Positions 53,023 through 60,817 of a stretch of DNA of 64,000 nucleotides are shown here, piece after piece. Numbering within the stretch: position 1 is the first letter of the stretch; each line of letters starts with the position of its first letter. The stretch is from the NCBI GenBank assembly GCA_012103375.1, contig WLWX01000001.1, positions 2,832,492 through 2,896,491 of the forward strand. The letters are read 5' to 3'. This DNA comes from Paracoccaceae bacterium (GTDB taxonomy: Bacteria; Pseudomonadota; Alphaproteobacteria; Rhodobacterales; Rhodobacteraceae). Under the pieces are notes generated by a model. That model was given only the letters and a program-made list of their open reading frames with translations, was not told the DNA's origin and did no database searches. The translations under genes were made by a program, and so were the position numbers.

Positions 53023-53238
53023 TCTTCGCCCGGAATCAAGCCCGTAGGGCGCCGGGCGATCGCCTGACCGTCCGGCGCACCAAAGGTACGCCGTGATTCT
53101 TTGGCACGCCTCTGGCGTGACGAGCAGGCGAATTCGATGGGTCGCGAAACTTTCGTAGTCTGGAGTTAACGCAAAACCATTAATTGCCACACACCACTGT
53201 TGCATCGCCTACCCCCGGTCAGGCGCTCGCCCGGCTTG
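53023..53238. repeat. Intergenic repeat with 20-bp inverted arms, copy 2
   Basis: The arms 53051-53070 and 53216-53235 equal those of the copy at 27701-27900. The interior holds the same GATGGGTCGCG, GAGTTA and CATAAATTGCCACACA-type blocks plus an extra segment near 53075-53120. It fills much of the 392-nt gap between ileS and the EamA gene; no gene is seen in the rest. Confidence 0.75.
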
Positions 53239-53360
53239 GCCTATCTTCGCCAGCGTCCCCTCAATGCCAAACAGCCTGATTTGGTGAATTGCCGATTGAA
53301 GCCTGACCTCATCTGACCCATCATCGGGCGACCCCCTCGAACCGGCGGATTGCCTTTCAG

Positions 53361-54203
53361 ATGACCACCACCGTTTTCCTTGCGGTCCTAGCCGCCGCCT
53401 TCCTGCACGCTGCGTGGAATGCGCTGATCCGGGGCGCGGTGGGCAACCGGGTTTCGACGATGCTGATCATGTCGCTGACCCAAGGGGCGATCGGGCTGGC
53501 ACTGGTGGGTTGGCAGCCCTGGCCAGCGGCGCATCTTTGGCCCTGGTTCCTCGCCTCGGGGTTGGTCCACACGATCTATAAGCTGTTTCTGACCTATGCT
53601 TATGAGCGCGGTGACCTGTCCCGCGTCTATCCCATAGCGCGCGGTGGTGCGCCGATCATGGTGCTGATCTTCGGGGCGATCTGGTTGTCGGATGTCGTCA
53701 AACCAGCGGAATACATCGGGATCATCGTGATCGGTCTAGGGCTGGGTTTGATGGCGCGGGGGGTCTTCACTTCGGGCGAAAGCCGACGGATGCTGCCGTT
53801 TGCCATCGGCTCGGCACTGGCGACGGCAAGCTATTCGATCCTCGACGGGCTGGGCGCGCGGCTGACGGGGGATGCGCAGTATTTCGTTGGTTGGATGTTC
53901 CTGTTGGACGGGATTTTCTATGGGCTCATCACCGGGACGATGCTGGGTGGGAAACCTTTCAGGGCGCCGGGGCGTATCTGAATGCGCGGAATTATCGCCG
54001 CCGGGTTGTCCTTCCTGACCTATGCAATTGTGGTCTGGGCGATGACGGTTGCGCCGATTGCGCTGGTCACGGCGCTGCGCGAAACCTCGATCCTGTTTGC
54101 GGTGCTGATCGGCTGGCTGATCTTCGGCGAACGGATGGATCGCGGCAAGGCCTTGGCGGCGATGGCGATTGTGGTCGGCATCGCGCTGACGCGGCTGGCA
54201 TGA
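53361..54203 (+). pseudogene. EamA/DMT-family transporter with an in-frame TGA
   Basis: Two halves in the same reading frame, 206 codons and 73 codons, are separated only by TGA at 53979-53981. Together they give 279 residues with about 10 helices, the normal EamA size (first half FLAVLAAAFLHAAWNALIRG; second half WAMTVAPIALVTALRETSIL). The stop falls in the loop before helix 8, where a Trp or Arg is common in relatives, so TGG to TGA is the simplest cause. The ATG right after the stop could allow re-initiation. It overlaps ogt by 4 nt. Confidence 0.85.
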
Positions 54204-54649
54204 GGGCGGGTTTGGACAGTCCCCTCGGGCCGCTGACATTGATCGAGCGGGACGGGGCAATTGTGGCGCTGGACTGGGCCGAGGGGCCGCCAGCCGAAGG
54301 TGGCGTGCTGGCCGATGCGGTGGCGGAATTGCAGGCGTATTTCGCCGGCACGTTGCAGGATTTCACAGTTCCGATGGCCCCGCACGGATCGGTGTTCCAG
54401 ACACGGTTTTACGCGGCGCTCTGTGCGATCCCGTTTGGGCAGACGCGCACCTATGGCGATCTGGCGGACGAGTTGGGTGTGCCGGCCCAGGCCATCGGAC
54501 AGGCCTGCGGGGCCAATCCGCTGGCGATCCTGGTGCCGTGCCACCGGGTGCTGGCAGCAAACGGTCTGGGCGGATACTCTGGCGCTGGCGGAATCGAGGC
54601 CAAGGTGGCCTTGTTGCGGTTGGAAGGCGCTGCGGGGCTACTGATCTGA
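54200..54649 (+). CDS. ogt: Methylated-DNA-[protein]-cysteine S-methyltransferase
   Basis: Suicide repair protein for O6-alkylguanine, 149 residues. The active-site segment is NPLAILVPCHRVLAANGLGG with PCHRV, and the helix-turn-helix IPFGQTRTYGDLADELGVPA comes before it. The N-terminal domain is short, as in Ogt. I chose the ATG at 54200, which overlaps the EamA stop (ATGA). Confidence 0.95.
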   Translation: MRAGLDSPLGPLTLIERDGAIVALDWAEGPPAEGGVLADAVAELQAYFAGTLQDFTVPMAPHGSVFQTRFYAALCAIPFGQTRTYGDLADELGVPAQAIGQACGANPLAILVPCHRVLAANGLGGYSGAGGIEAKVALLRLEGAAGLLI

Positions 54650-54674
54650 CGACCAATACCTGAGGGAGCGAATA

Positions 54675-55079
54675 ATGGCCCAGATGTGCGTATCGCTGAC
54701 ATCCCTGCCGCAAACAGGTGCTGCAGTCGGCTGGGCCAGCGGCCACACTGTGGTGATCGACCGCGCCGAAGGTCGCGCTGGCGGAACCGGGCTTGGCTTC
54801 AACGGTGGCGAAATGTTGGCCTTGGCGCTCGGCGGCTGCCTTTGCAACGATCTGCGATACATGGCAGAGGCGCTGCCGACACCACTGGGTCCGATCAACG
54901 TAGAAGTGACGCTTGATCTGGAAGGCGAGCCGCTGTTGGTAGTTGGAGCGCTGCTGACCGTCGACTGCAAACTGGCTGATGGCGGCGAAGCAAGCGCGGT
55001 GATCGACGCAGCGATTGCCGACAGCACAGTCAGCAACTCGGTCCATCGGGGAATACCGGTCAGTTTCGCGCGGCGCTAG
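54675..55079 (+). CDS. OsmC-family protein
   Basis: A 134-residue OsmC/Ohr-like protein. The motif FNGGEMLALALGGCLCNDLR carries the family's conserved Cys in the central helix; the second redox Cys of true OsmC/Ohr peroxidases is not clear, so peroxidase activity is uncertain. The C-terminus has IADSTVSNSVHRGIPVSF, similar to the family's last strand. It starts 25 nt after ogt, probably in the same transcript, and meets pcs tail to tail with a 4-nt overlap. Confidence 0.8.
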   Translation: MAQMCVSLTSLPQTGAAVGWASGHTVVIDRAEGRAGGTGLGFNGGEMLALALGGCLCNDLRYMAEALPTPLGPINVEVTLDLEGEPLLVVGALLTVDCKLADGGEASAVIDAAIADSTVSNSVHRGIPVSFARR

Positions 55080-55762
55080 TCCTCGGTCAGCTGCTGCACG
55101 ATACCGGCGAATGTCAGGTACAATGACGTCGCCACCAACCCCCAAAGCGCCCAGCTTTGCGGGTCGAACTCGACCCAGGCGGCCCAACCGGCGAAACCGG
55201 TCCAGGCCAATGCGATGGGCAGGCTGACAACGCGCCAACGTTCCGTCCGTACCGGGTGGACGAATTTCAGGCGCAGGAACATCGCGATGGCCAGCGCGCA
55301 GACGATGGCAAGGATAACCCAGAAATTCGGATGCGTCGCGAACAGCACAAGCACCACCATGTTCCAGCATCCGGGAAAGCCGGAGAACGAGTTGTCCTTG
55401 GTCTTCATCCGCGTGTCCGCGAAGTAAACGACGCTGGCAAAGGTGATGACGATAATCGCGATCCACCCCGTCCAGCCGGGCAAAAGGCCGGATTTGAACA
55501 AGGCATAGGCCGGGATGAAAACGTAAGTCAGATAGTCGATGATCAGGTCCATCAGCACGCCGTCAAATTCGGACGCGTTGGTTTTCACGTCAAAACGGCG
55601 CGCCAGCGGGCCATCGATCCCGTCCACAAAGAAGGCGATGACCAGCCACAGGAACATCAGCGCCCATTTTTCCTCGACCGCGGCGAGCATCGCAAGCATG
55701 GCGAGGACCGCACCGGTGGCGGTCAGCATGTGGACTCCGAGGGCGGGAATGCGTGGGTTCAT
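55076..55762 (-). CDS. pcs: Phosphatidylcholine synthase
   Basis: Condenses CDP-diacylglycerol with free choline to make phosphatidylcholine in the inner membrane. The 228 residues match Pcs. The CDP-alcohol phosphotransferase motif spans VDGIDGPLARRFDVKTNASE and EFDGVLMDLIIDYLTYVFIP, with all Asp residues of DG-x2-AR-x8-G-x3-D-x3-D present. About eight membrane helices are visible. It links to the choline/betaine theme of the window, although it is not in that cluster. Confidence 0.95.
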   Translation of the reverse strand: MNPRIPALGVHMLTATGAVLAMLAMLAAVEEKWALMFLWLVIAFFVDGIDGPLARRFDVKTNASEFDGVLMDLIIDYLTYVFIPAYALFKSGLLPGWTGWIAIIVITFASVVYFADTRMKTKDNSFSGFPGCWNMVVLVLFATHPNFWVILAIVCALAIAMFLRLKFVHPVRTERWRVVSLPIALAWTGFAGWAAWVEFDPQSWALWGLVATSLYLTFAGIVQQLTED

Positions 55763-55907
55763 GGGACGCAGTCATGGCGCATATCCCGATGGGGCGCAAA
55801 CCGATGGTGGCAGGTTTGGTCGACAGCGTGGCAAAGGGGCCAGCCCCTTCTTGGCCTTCGGCCAATTCATCCCCGGGATATTTATCGACAAGAAGACGGG
55901 GGTTTGG

Positions 55908-56834
55908 TCAGGCGCGGGGGTGGGCGGCGCGGTATACGTCGATCATCCGGGCGGTGTCGACGGCCGTATAGGCTTGCGTCGTGGATAGGGATGCGTGGCC
56001 GAGCAGTTCCTGGATCGCACGCAGGTCGCCGCCCGCCGTCAGCAGGTGGGTGGCAAAGGAATGGCGCATGGCGTGGGGTGTGGCGCTGGCGGGCAGGCCC
56101 AGTTGGGTGCGGACCAGCGCCACCGCCCCTTGCAGGGTACGCGGGTTCAGTGCACCGCCGCGCACACCGCGAAACAGGGCGGCAGTGGGTTCGATGGGGT
56201 GCGGGCTGGCCTTCAGATAGGCGGCGATGGCGTCCCGTGTGACGGGCAGAACCGGAACCTCGCGCTCCTTATTGCCTTTGCCGACAACCCGCAGGGCGTC
56301 GCCCATCGGCCAGTCTGCGCCGGTCAGGGACAGCGCCTCGGATATGCGCAGGCCCGAACCATAGAGCAGTGTCACCACAGCCGCGTCGCGGGCGGCGACC
56401 CAGGGCGTGTTCGAATTGACGTCCAGACGGTCAATCACCGCCCTGGCATCGCCCGGGCTGAGGGGGCGGGGCAGTTTGCGGCGGAATTTGGGGCTGCGGG
56501 TTGCAAGGATGGCGGTGACGTCGAAGCCGTCGCGTTCCGCCAGCCATCCGGCAAAGGTTTTCACCGCCGACAGGCTGCGTGCCAGCGAACGGGGTGCGAC
56601 GCCCCGGTCACGCTCATGTGCCATCCAGGCGCGCATGTCGCGCACGCTGATCCGGGCCAGCGCGCCCGGCCCGAAACTTGCGCCGATGTGGCCTTGCTGG
56701 AAGGCCAGGAAGCCGAGGACGTCGCGCTGATATGCGCCGACTGTGGCGGCGGCGCGGTTTTCGATGGTGGCTATATGGGTCAGCCAGCGGTGCAGCGCAT
56801 CGCCCAGGCCTTCGGACAGGACCGGCGCGGTCAC
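55908..56834 (-). CDS. xerC: Site-specific tyrosine recombinase XerC
   Basis: Resolves chromosome dimers at dif together with XerD. The 308 residues contain the catalytic set: Arg in LLYGSGLRISEALSLTG, Lys in VVGKGNKEREVPVLP, HxxR in TPHAMRHSFATHLLTAGGDL, His in IQELLGHASLSTTQAYT, and Tyr in QAYTAVD. The N-terminal SAM-like core-binding domain is normal. It overlaps the upstream DUF484 gene by 4 nt, a typical xerC neighbour. Confidence 0.95.
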   Translation of the reverse strand: MTAPVLSEGLGDALHRWLTHIATIENRAAATVGAYQRDVLGFLAFQQGHIGASFGPGALARISVRDMRAWMAHERDRGVAPRSLARSLSAVKTFAGWLAERDGFDVTAILATRSPKFRRKLPRPLSPGDARAVIDRLDVNSNTPWVAARDAAVVTLLYGSGLRISEALSLTGADWPMGDALRVVGKGNKEREVPVLPVTRDAIAAYLKASPHPIEPTAALFRGVRGGALNPRTLQGAVALVRTQLGLPASATPHAMRHSFATHLLTAGGDLRAIQELLGHASLSTTQAYTAVDTARMIDVYRAAHPRA

Positions 56835-57535
56835 GCCAGCCAGCGGGCCATCGCGCGTTCAAACACCTCGGCGAAGAAGGTCAGCAGGTCGGTGCCGTGG
56901 CTGGGCGCGAACTGGTGCGGATCTTCCGAGCCGAACACCAGCATGGCGGGCATCTTTGAGGCTCCGAAGTCGAGCAGCAGGCAAGCCTCGGACGCGATCC
57001 AGCTGTCGTTGTCTTCCCAAAACGCGGCGTCACTGGCCGAGGTCTGGCGCAGCGAGACTTTGCGCGCCGTGCCGCCACGCCCCATGGTCGCATAGAATTC
57101 GCAGTATCCCGGTTCGGCCACTTTCATGATGTCCGACACGCCCGACAGTTTCGGGGCCTGGCAGGCCTCGGCGCTTTCAAGGACCAGGCGAATGCCGTCC
57201 AGTTTCAGGATTGTGGCGAGTTCTGGCAGATCCTCAAGAAACCCGTCGAAATCCGGTGCTTCCAGCAGTTTCAGGATCGCGCGGTGCACCATGTTGGTGC
57301 CCGACAGGTTTTCATAGGCGGCGGCGATGACGCCCTTGTGGGCATCTTCCAACCGGCCAAGGCGCTCTTCCAGGCGTTCAAAGGCGACACCGCGCAGATC
57401 GACGACATTTTCGCCAAGACTGGCCGAATTGGCGGCAATCAGGGCGCGCATCACGTCGCCATCTTCCAGAATTACATCGGGGTCGGCGATGATCTTGCGG
57501 CGCAAGTCATCACCCATCGGTGCGGTGTTGGTCAT
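56831..57535 (-). CDS. DUF484-family protein
   Basis: A 234-residue GAF-like protein commonly encoded next to xerC. It begins MTNTAPMGDDLRRKIIADPD; the segment DPDVILEDGDVMRALIAANS is the DUF484 N-terminal helix pair, and LLDFGASKMPAMLVFGSEDP belongs to the GAF-like core. The function is not established. Translational coupling to xerC (ATGA, 56831-56834) is clear. Confidence 0.88.
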   Translation of the reverse strand: MTNTAPMGDDLRRKIIADPDVILEDGDVMRALIAANSASLGENVVDLRGVAFERLEERLGRLEDAHKGVIAAAYENLSGTNMVHRAILKLLEAPDFDGFLEDLPELATILKLDGIRLVLESAEACQAPKLSGVSDIMKVAEPGYCEFYATMGRGGTARKVSLRQTSASDAAFWEDNDSWIASEACLLLDFGASKMPAMLVFGSEDPHQFAPSHGTDLLTFFAEVFERAMARWLA

Positions 57536-57740
57536 ATTGTTTGCCTGCCTTTGTCGTCTCTGCCCGTCGGGCGCCGCCGGTCGTTTTTCGCCGGTTGCTG
57601 CCCTGGACAGTTATAGCAGGCCTGGCGCGGCTGTCGACAGTCCTGCATGCGCATCACTGCCTAAAGTGTTGCATTTACGACTCAAAATCGCCGGTTGGGC
57701 AGGCCAACCGGCGATCTGGCCAGCAACCGCGCCAGCACTG

Positions 57741-57953
57741 TCAGAACCGCCAGTAATCCGGTGCATCCCAGATCGGGCGCGTCCGTTCGGCGCGCACCTG
57801 ATCACGGGTCAATCCGATGTCTTTCAAGGCCGCATCGTCAAGCTTTGCCAGATGGTCACGCTGTTTCCAGACCTCATTCAGGCGCAGAATACGTGCCACA
57901 AGACCGGTTCTGCGTGCGATCGGCTGGCAGGCAATGGTATTGGTCGGTGTCAT
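57741..57953 (-). CDS. DUF1127-family small protein 2
   Basis: A 70-residue protein with LNEVWKQRDHLAKLDDAALK then DIGLTRDQVRAERTRPIWDA, the DUF1127 core with its DIGL motif, ending DYWRF. It is divergent from the LysR gene, with 121 nt between them. It differs from the DUF1127 protein at 5538 in having the longer C-terminal extension common in alphaproteobacteria. Confidence 0.85.
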   Translation of the reverse strand: MTPTNTIACQPIARRTGLVARILRLNEVWKQRDHLAKLDDAALKDIGLTRDQVRAERTRPIWDAPDYWRF

Positions 57954-57994
57954 GGCGTAACCTCACTACTTGTGATCGGTGGGATCGGTTTTAT

Positions 57995-58008
57995 CATCAA
58001 TGTTGATG
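57995..58008. promoter_or_regulatory. Palindrome between the DUF1127 and LysR genes
   Basis: CATCAATGTTGATG has perfect 6-bp arms, and 67 nt later the LysR gene starts. A second, looser inverted pair (ATATGCC/GGCACATAT) lies at 58010-58032. LysR autoregulation is a plausible use. Confidence 0.35.
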
Positions 58009-58074
58009 TATATGCCAAAACATGGCACATATTGGAAACGAATGATTTTGACCTAAGCTATCAAGGATCGTGAT

Positions 58075-58974
58075 ATGCCGAGAAATCTGGACATGACCGC
58101 CCTGCGATCCTTCGTGGCCGTCGCCGAAAGCGGCGGGGTGACACGGGCGTCGGGCTTTCTGAACCTGACGCAATCGGCGGTGTCGATGCAGTTGAAACGG
58201 TTGGAGGTCTCGGTCGGACTGGATTTGCTGGACCGGTCCGGGCGTACCATCGCACTGACCAGTTCGGGCGAACAATTGCTGAGCTATGCGCGGCGGATGC
58301 TGGAGTTGAATGATGAGGTTTTCGCCCGTCTGACCCATCAGGATTACGAAGGTGAAATCAAACTCGGCGTGCCCCATGACATCGTTTATCCGGCCATCCC
58401 GAAGGTGTTGCAGCGATTTGCCTGCGATTATCCGCGCGTTCGGGTGCAGCTGATTTCGTCCAACACGAAGCGGCTGAAAGAAAAGTTTGATCATGGCGAA
58501 TGCGATCTGATCCTGACGACCGAAGACAGTTGCGACGCGGGCGGCGAGACGCTGATCGAACGGGCGCTGGTCTGGATTGGCGCGCCGGGCGGCAACGCCT
58601 GGAAAAAGCGCCCCTTGCGGCTGGCATTCGAACGCGCCTGCATATTCAGAGCCGGCGCACAGCGGGCGCTGGATGATGCAGGCATCGCCTGGGAGATGGC
58701 GGTCGAGTCGAACTCGACACGCTCGATCGAGGCGACAGTCAGCGCAGATATGGCACTGCATGTCGCCGTCGACGGGACGATTCCGCATTATATGGAAGTC
58801 GTCCAGCATGGCGGAGCGCTGCCAGAGTTACAACGGACGCAGGTGAACCTCTATGCGGCCGATGTGGGGCGGAATGCAGCGCTTGGTGATCTGGTGTCGG
58901 TGGTGCGCCAGTCGTATCAGGCGATGCCGGGCGGTTCATTGACAGCGGCCCCAGGCGTGCTGATTCGCGCTTAG
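58075..58974 (+). CDS. LysR-family transcriptional regulator
   Basis: A 299-residue regulator. The N-terminal winged helix is MTALRSFVAVAESGGVTRAS then GFLNLTQSAVSMQLKRLEVS, the standard LysR helix-turn-helix. The C-terminal periplasmic-binding-like domain begins near residue 95 (GEIKLGVPHDIVYPAIPKVL). Its location next to ureidoglycine aminohydrolase 160 nt downstream suggests control of purine or ureide catabolism, but this is only positional. Confidence 0.9.
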   Translation: MPRNLDMTALRSFVAVAESGGVTRASGFLNLTQSAVSMQLKRLEVSVGLDLLDRSGRTIALTSSGEQLLSYARRMLELNDEVFARLTHQDYEGEIKLGVPHDIVYPAIPKVLQRFACDYPRVRVQLISSNTKRLKEKFDHGECDLILTTEDSCDAGGETLIERALVWIGAPGGNAWKKRPLRLAFERACIFRAGAQRALDDAGIAWEMAVESNSTRSIEATVSADMALHVAVDGTIPHYMEVVQHGGALPELQRTQVNLYAADVGRNAALGDLVSVVRQSYQAMPGGSLTAAPGVLIRA

Positions 58975-59134
58975 GGTCGAGGCCGGGGTTCCTGGCGGGC
59001 CAGGCATGGCGCAAGGCGCATTTGGCATGTCGCACCGGCCAACTTGCGCTGTGCGAAAAAAAATCGACTGGCGGGCCATGCCGGTGGTGTCAAAGCTCTG
59101 GCCCTGACATGAACGGCGCGCTAACCCTGACTGC

Positions 59135-59959
59135 ATGACCCAGTATCACATCCCCCGCGGCGGACTGCCGCCGCAATCAGCCCTGATGACCGGGCGCGCG
59201 ATTTTCACCGATGCCTATGCCGTTTTGCCCGGCGGGACGATGCGCGACATCACGGTCAGCGCCCTGCCCCATTGGAACAAGACGCGCCTTTGGGTTCTGG
59301 CGCGCCCGATGTCCGGTTTTTCCGAAACATTCTCGCACTATCTGGTCGAGGTTGCGCCGGGCGGCGGCAGCAGCATGCCCGAACCCGATGTGGGGGCCGA
59401 GGCAGTGTTGTTCGTGGTTGCAGGATCGCCGCAGTTGACGCTTGCCGGGCAGACGCATGTTCTGGCGCCGGGCGGATATGCGTTTATCCCGCCGGGCGCA
59501 GACTGGACCCTGACCAATCCGGGCAGTGACCCGGCCAGTTTTCACTGGATCCGCAAGCGATATGTACCCGCAGATGACATTGCCGCGCCGACTGCATTTG
59601 TCACATCGGATCAGGACGTTGCCGCGCGCCCCATGTCCAACACCGATGCATGGGCAACGACCCATTTTGTTGAAACCGACGACCTGTCACACGACATGCA
59701 GGTCAATATCGTCACGTTTCGGCCTGGCGGGGTCATCCCGTTCGAGGAAACCCACGCCATGGAACACGGGTTGTTCGTGCTCGAAGGCAAGGCCGTCTAT
59801 AAGCTCAACTCCGACTGGGTCGAGGTTGAGGCCGGCGATTACATGTGGCTGCGCGCGTTCTGTCCGCAGGCCTGCTATGCCGCCGGGCCCGGGCCGTTCC
59901 GCTATCTGCTTTATAAGGACGTGAACCGCCACGCACGGTTGGGATCTTTCCAAAGTTAA
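59135..59959 (+). CDS. (S)-ureidoglycine aminohydrolase
   Basis: Bicupin enzyme of the allantoin pathway that releases ammonia from ureidoglycine to give ureidoglycolate. The 274 residues fit AllE/YlbA/UGHAE. The N-terminal part has YHIPRGGLPPQSALMTGRAI and the first cupin AEAVLFVVAGSPQLTLAGQT. The second cupin holds the metal site: FRPGGVIPFEETHAMEHGLF with Glu, His and His, followed by YKLNSDWVEVEAGDYMWLRA. It is probably with the SDR gene 37 nt downstream. Confidence 0.9.
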   Translation: MTQYHIPRGGLPPQSALMTGRAIFTDAYAVLPGGTMRDITVSALPHWNKTRLWVLARPMSGFSETFSHYLVEVAPGGGSSMPEPDVGAEAVLFVVAGSPQLTLAGQTHVLAPGGYAFIPPGADWTLTNPGSDPASFHWIRKRYVPADDIAAPTAFVTSDQDVAARPMSNTDAWATTHFVETDDLSHDMQVNIVTFRPGGVIPFEETHAMEHGLFVLEGKAVYKLNSDWVEVEAGDYMWLRAFCPQACYAAGPGPFRYLLYKDVNRHARLGSFQS

Positions 59960-59996
59960 GCGTGGCCACCGCAGCTACAGTTTCGGGACTCCATCT

Positions 59997-60731
59997 ATGA
60001 CCGACAAAATCGCCATCGTCACCGGGGCCGCAGGCGGAATGGGGCGCCACATAACCGCTGCGCTTCTGGCCGACGGGATCAGGGTTGCCGGGTTCGATAT
60101 TGACGCAGGCGGGCTGCGCGATGTGGCCGCCCAGTATGGCGACACGTTTCTACCCGTGACCGTCGACCTGACCGACGCAAAGGCTGTCAGTACGGCCTTC
60201 GCGCAGGTCGAGGCGCATTTCGGCGGTGTCGATATCCTTGTGAACAACGCCGGCACCTGCCTGATGTCCGAATTCCCCGAGATTCCGCCAGAAGAATTCG
60301 ACCGCCAGATGGCGCTGAATTTTTCAAGCGCGTTTCACTGTTGCCAACAAGCCGTGCAGCGCATGCTGACCCGTCCGGGCGTGAAGAAGATCGTCAATAT
60401 CTCGTCCAACGGGGCGTATAATTTCGACGTGTTCGATCCGCCGCATTACCGCGCCAGCAAGGCGGCAATGGATACGCTAACCAAGGATCTGGCGCGCCGG
60501 TACGCGACCGACAAGATCGCCGTGAACTCGATCGCGCCCGCAATGACCGAGACACCGCTGTTCAATGTGGTCAGCGAAGAGGTGCTCTCCAAGGCAATTG
60601 CGCAGATGCCGCACGGACAAGCAATGCAACCGTCCGAAGTGGCGGCATGGGTGGCGTTTCTGGTGTCACCGGCGGGGGATATCTGCAGCGGGAATGTGAT
60701 CATCCTCAACCAGGGGCGGGATGTGCGTTGA
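59997..60731 (+). CDS. Short-chain dehydrogenase/reductase
   Basis: A 244-residue classical SDR. The cofactor motif is IAIVTGAAGGMGRHITAALL (TGxxxGxG), with FDIDAGG indicating NAD preference, and NNAG is present in DILVNNAGTCLMSEF. The catalytic Ser is in KIVNISSNGAYNF and YxxxK in HYRASKAAMDTLTKD. The substrate is unknown. It probably shares a transcript with the ureidoglycine aminohydrolase. Confidence 0.9.
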   Translation: MTDKIAIVTGAAGGMGRHITAALLADGIRVAGFDIDAGGLRDVAAQYGDTFLPVTVDLTDAKAVSTAFAQVEAHFGGVDILVNNAGTCLMSEFPEIPPEEFDRQMALNFSSAFHCCQQAVQRMLTRPGVKKIVNISSNGAYNFDVFDPPHYRASKAAMDTLTKDLARRYATDKIAVNSIAPAMTETPLFNVVSEEVLSKAIAQMPHGQAMQPSEVAAWVAFLVSPAGDICSGNVIILNQGRDVR

Positions 60732-60817
60732 ACTCGACCCCGGCGTTTCCGATGTGACCGGTTTGGCGGACCTTGCCCTTCGCCGGGGCGCCAGCGGCGG
60801 GCAACGGGGGCGTGAAT

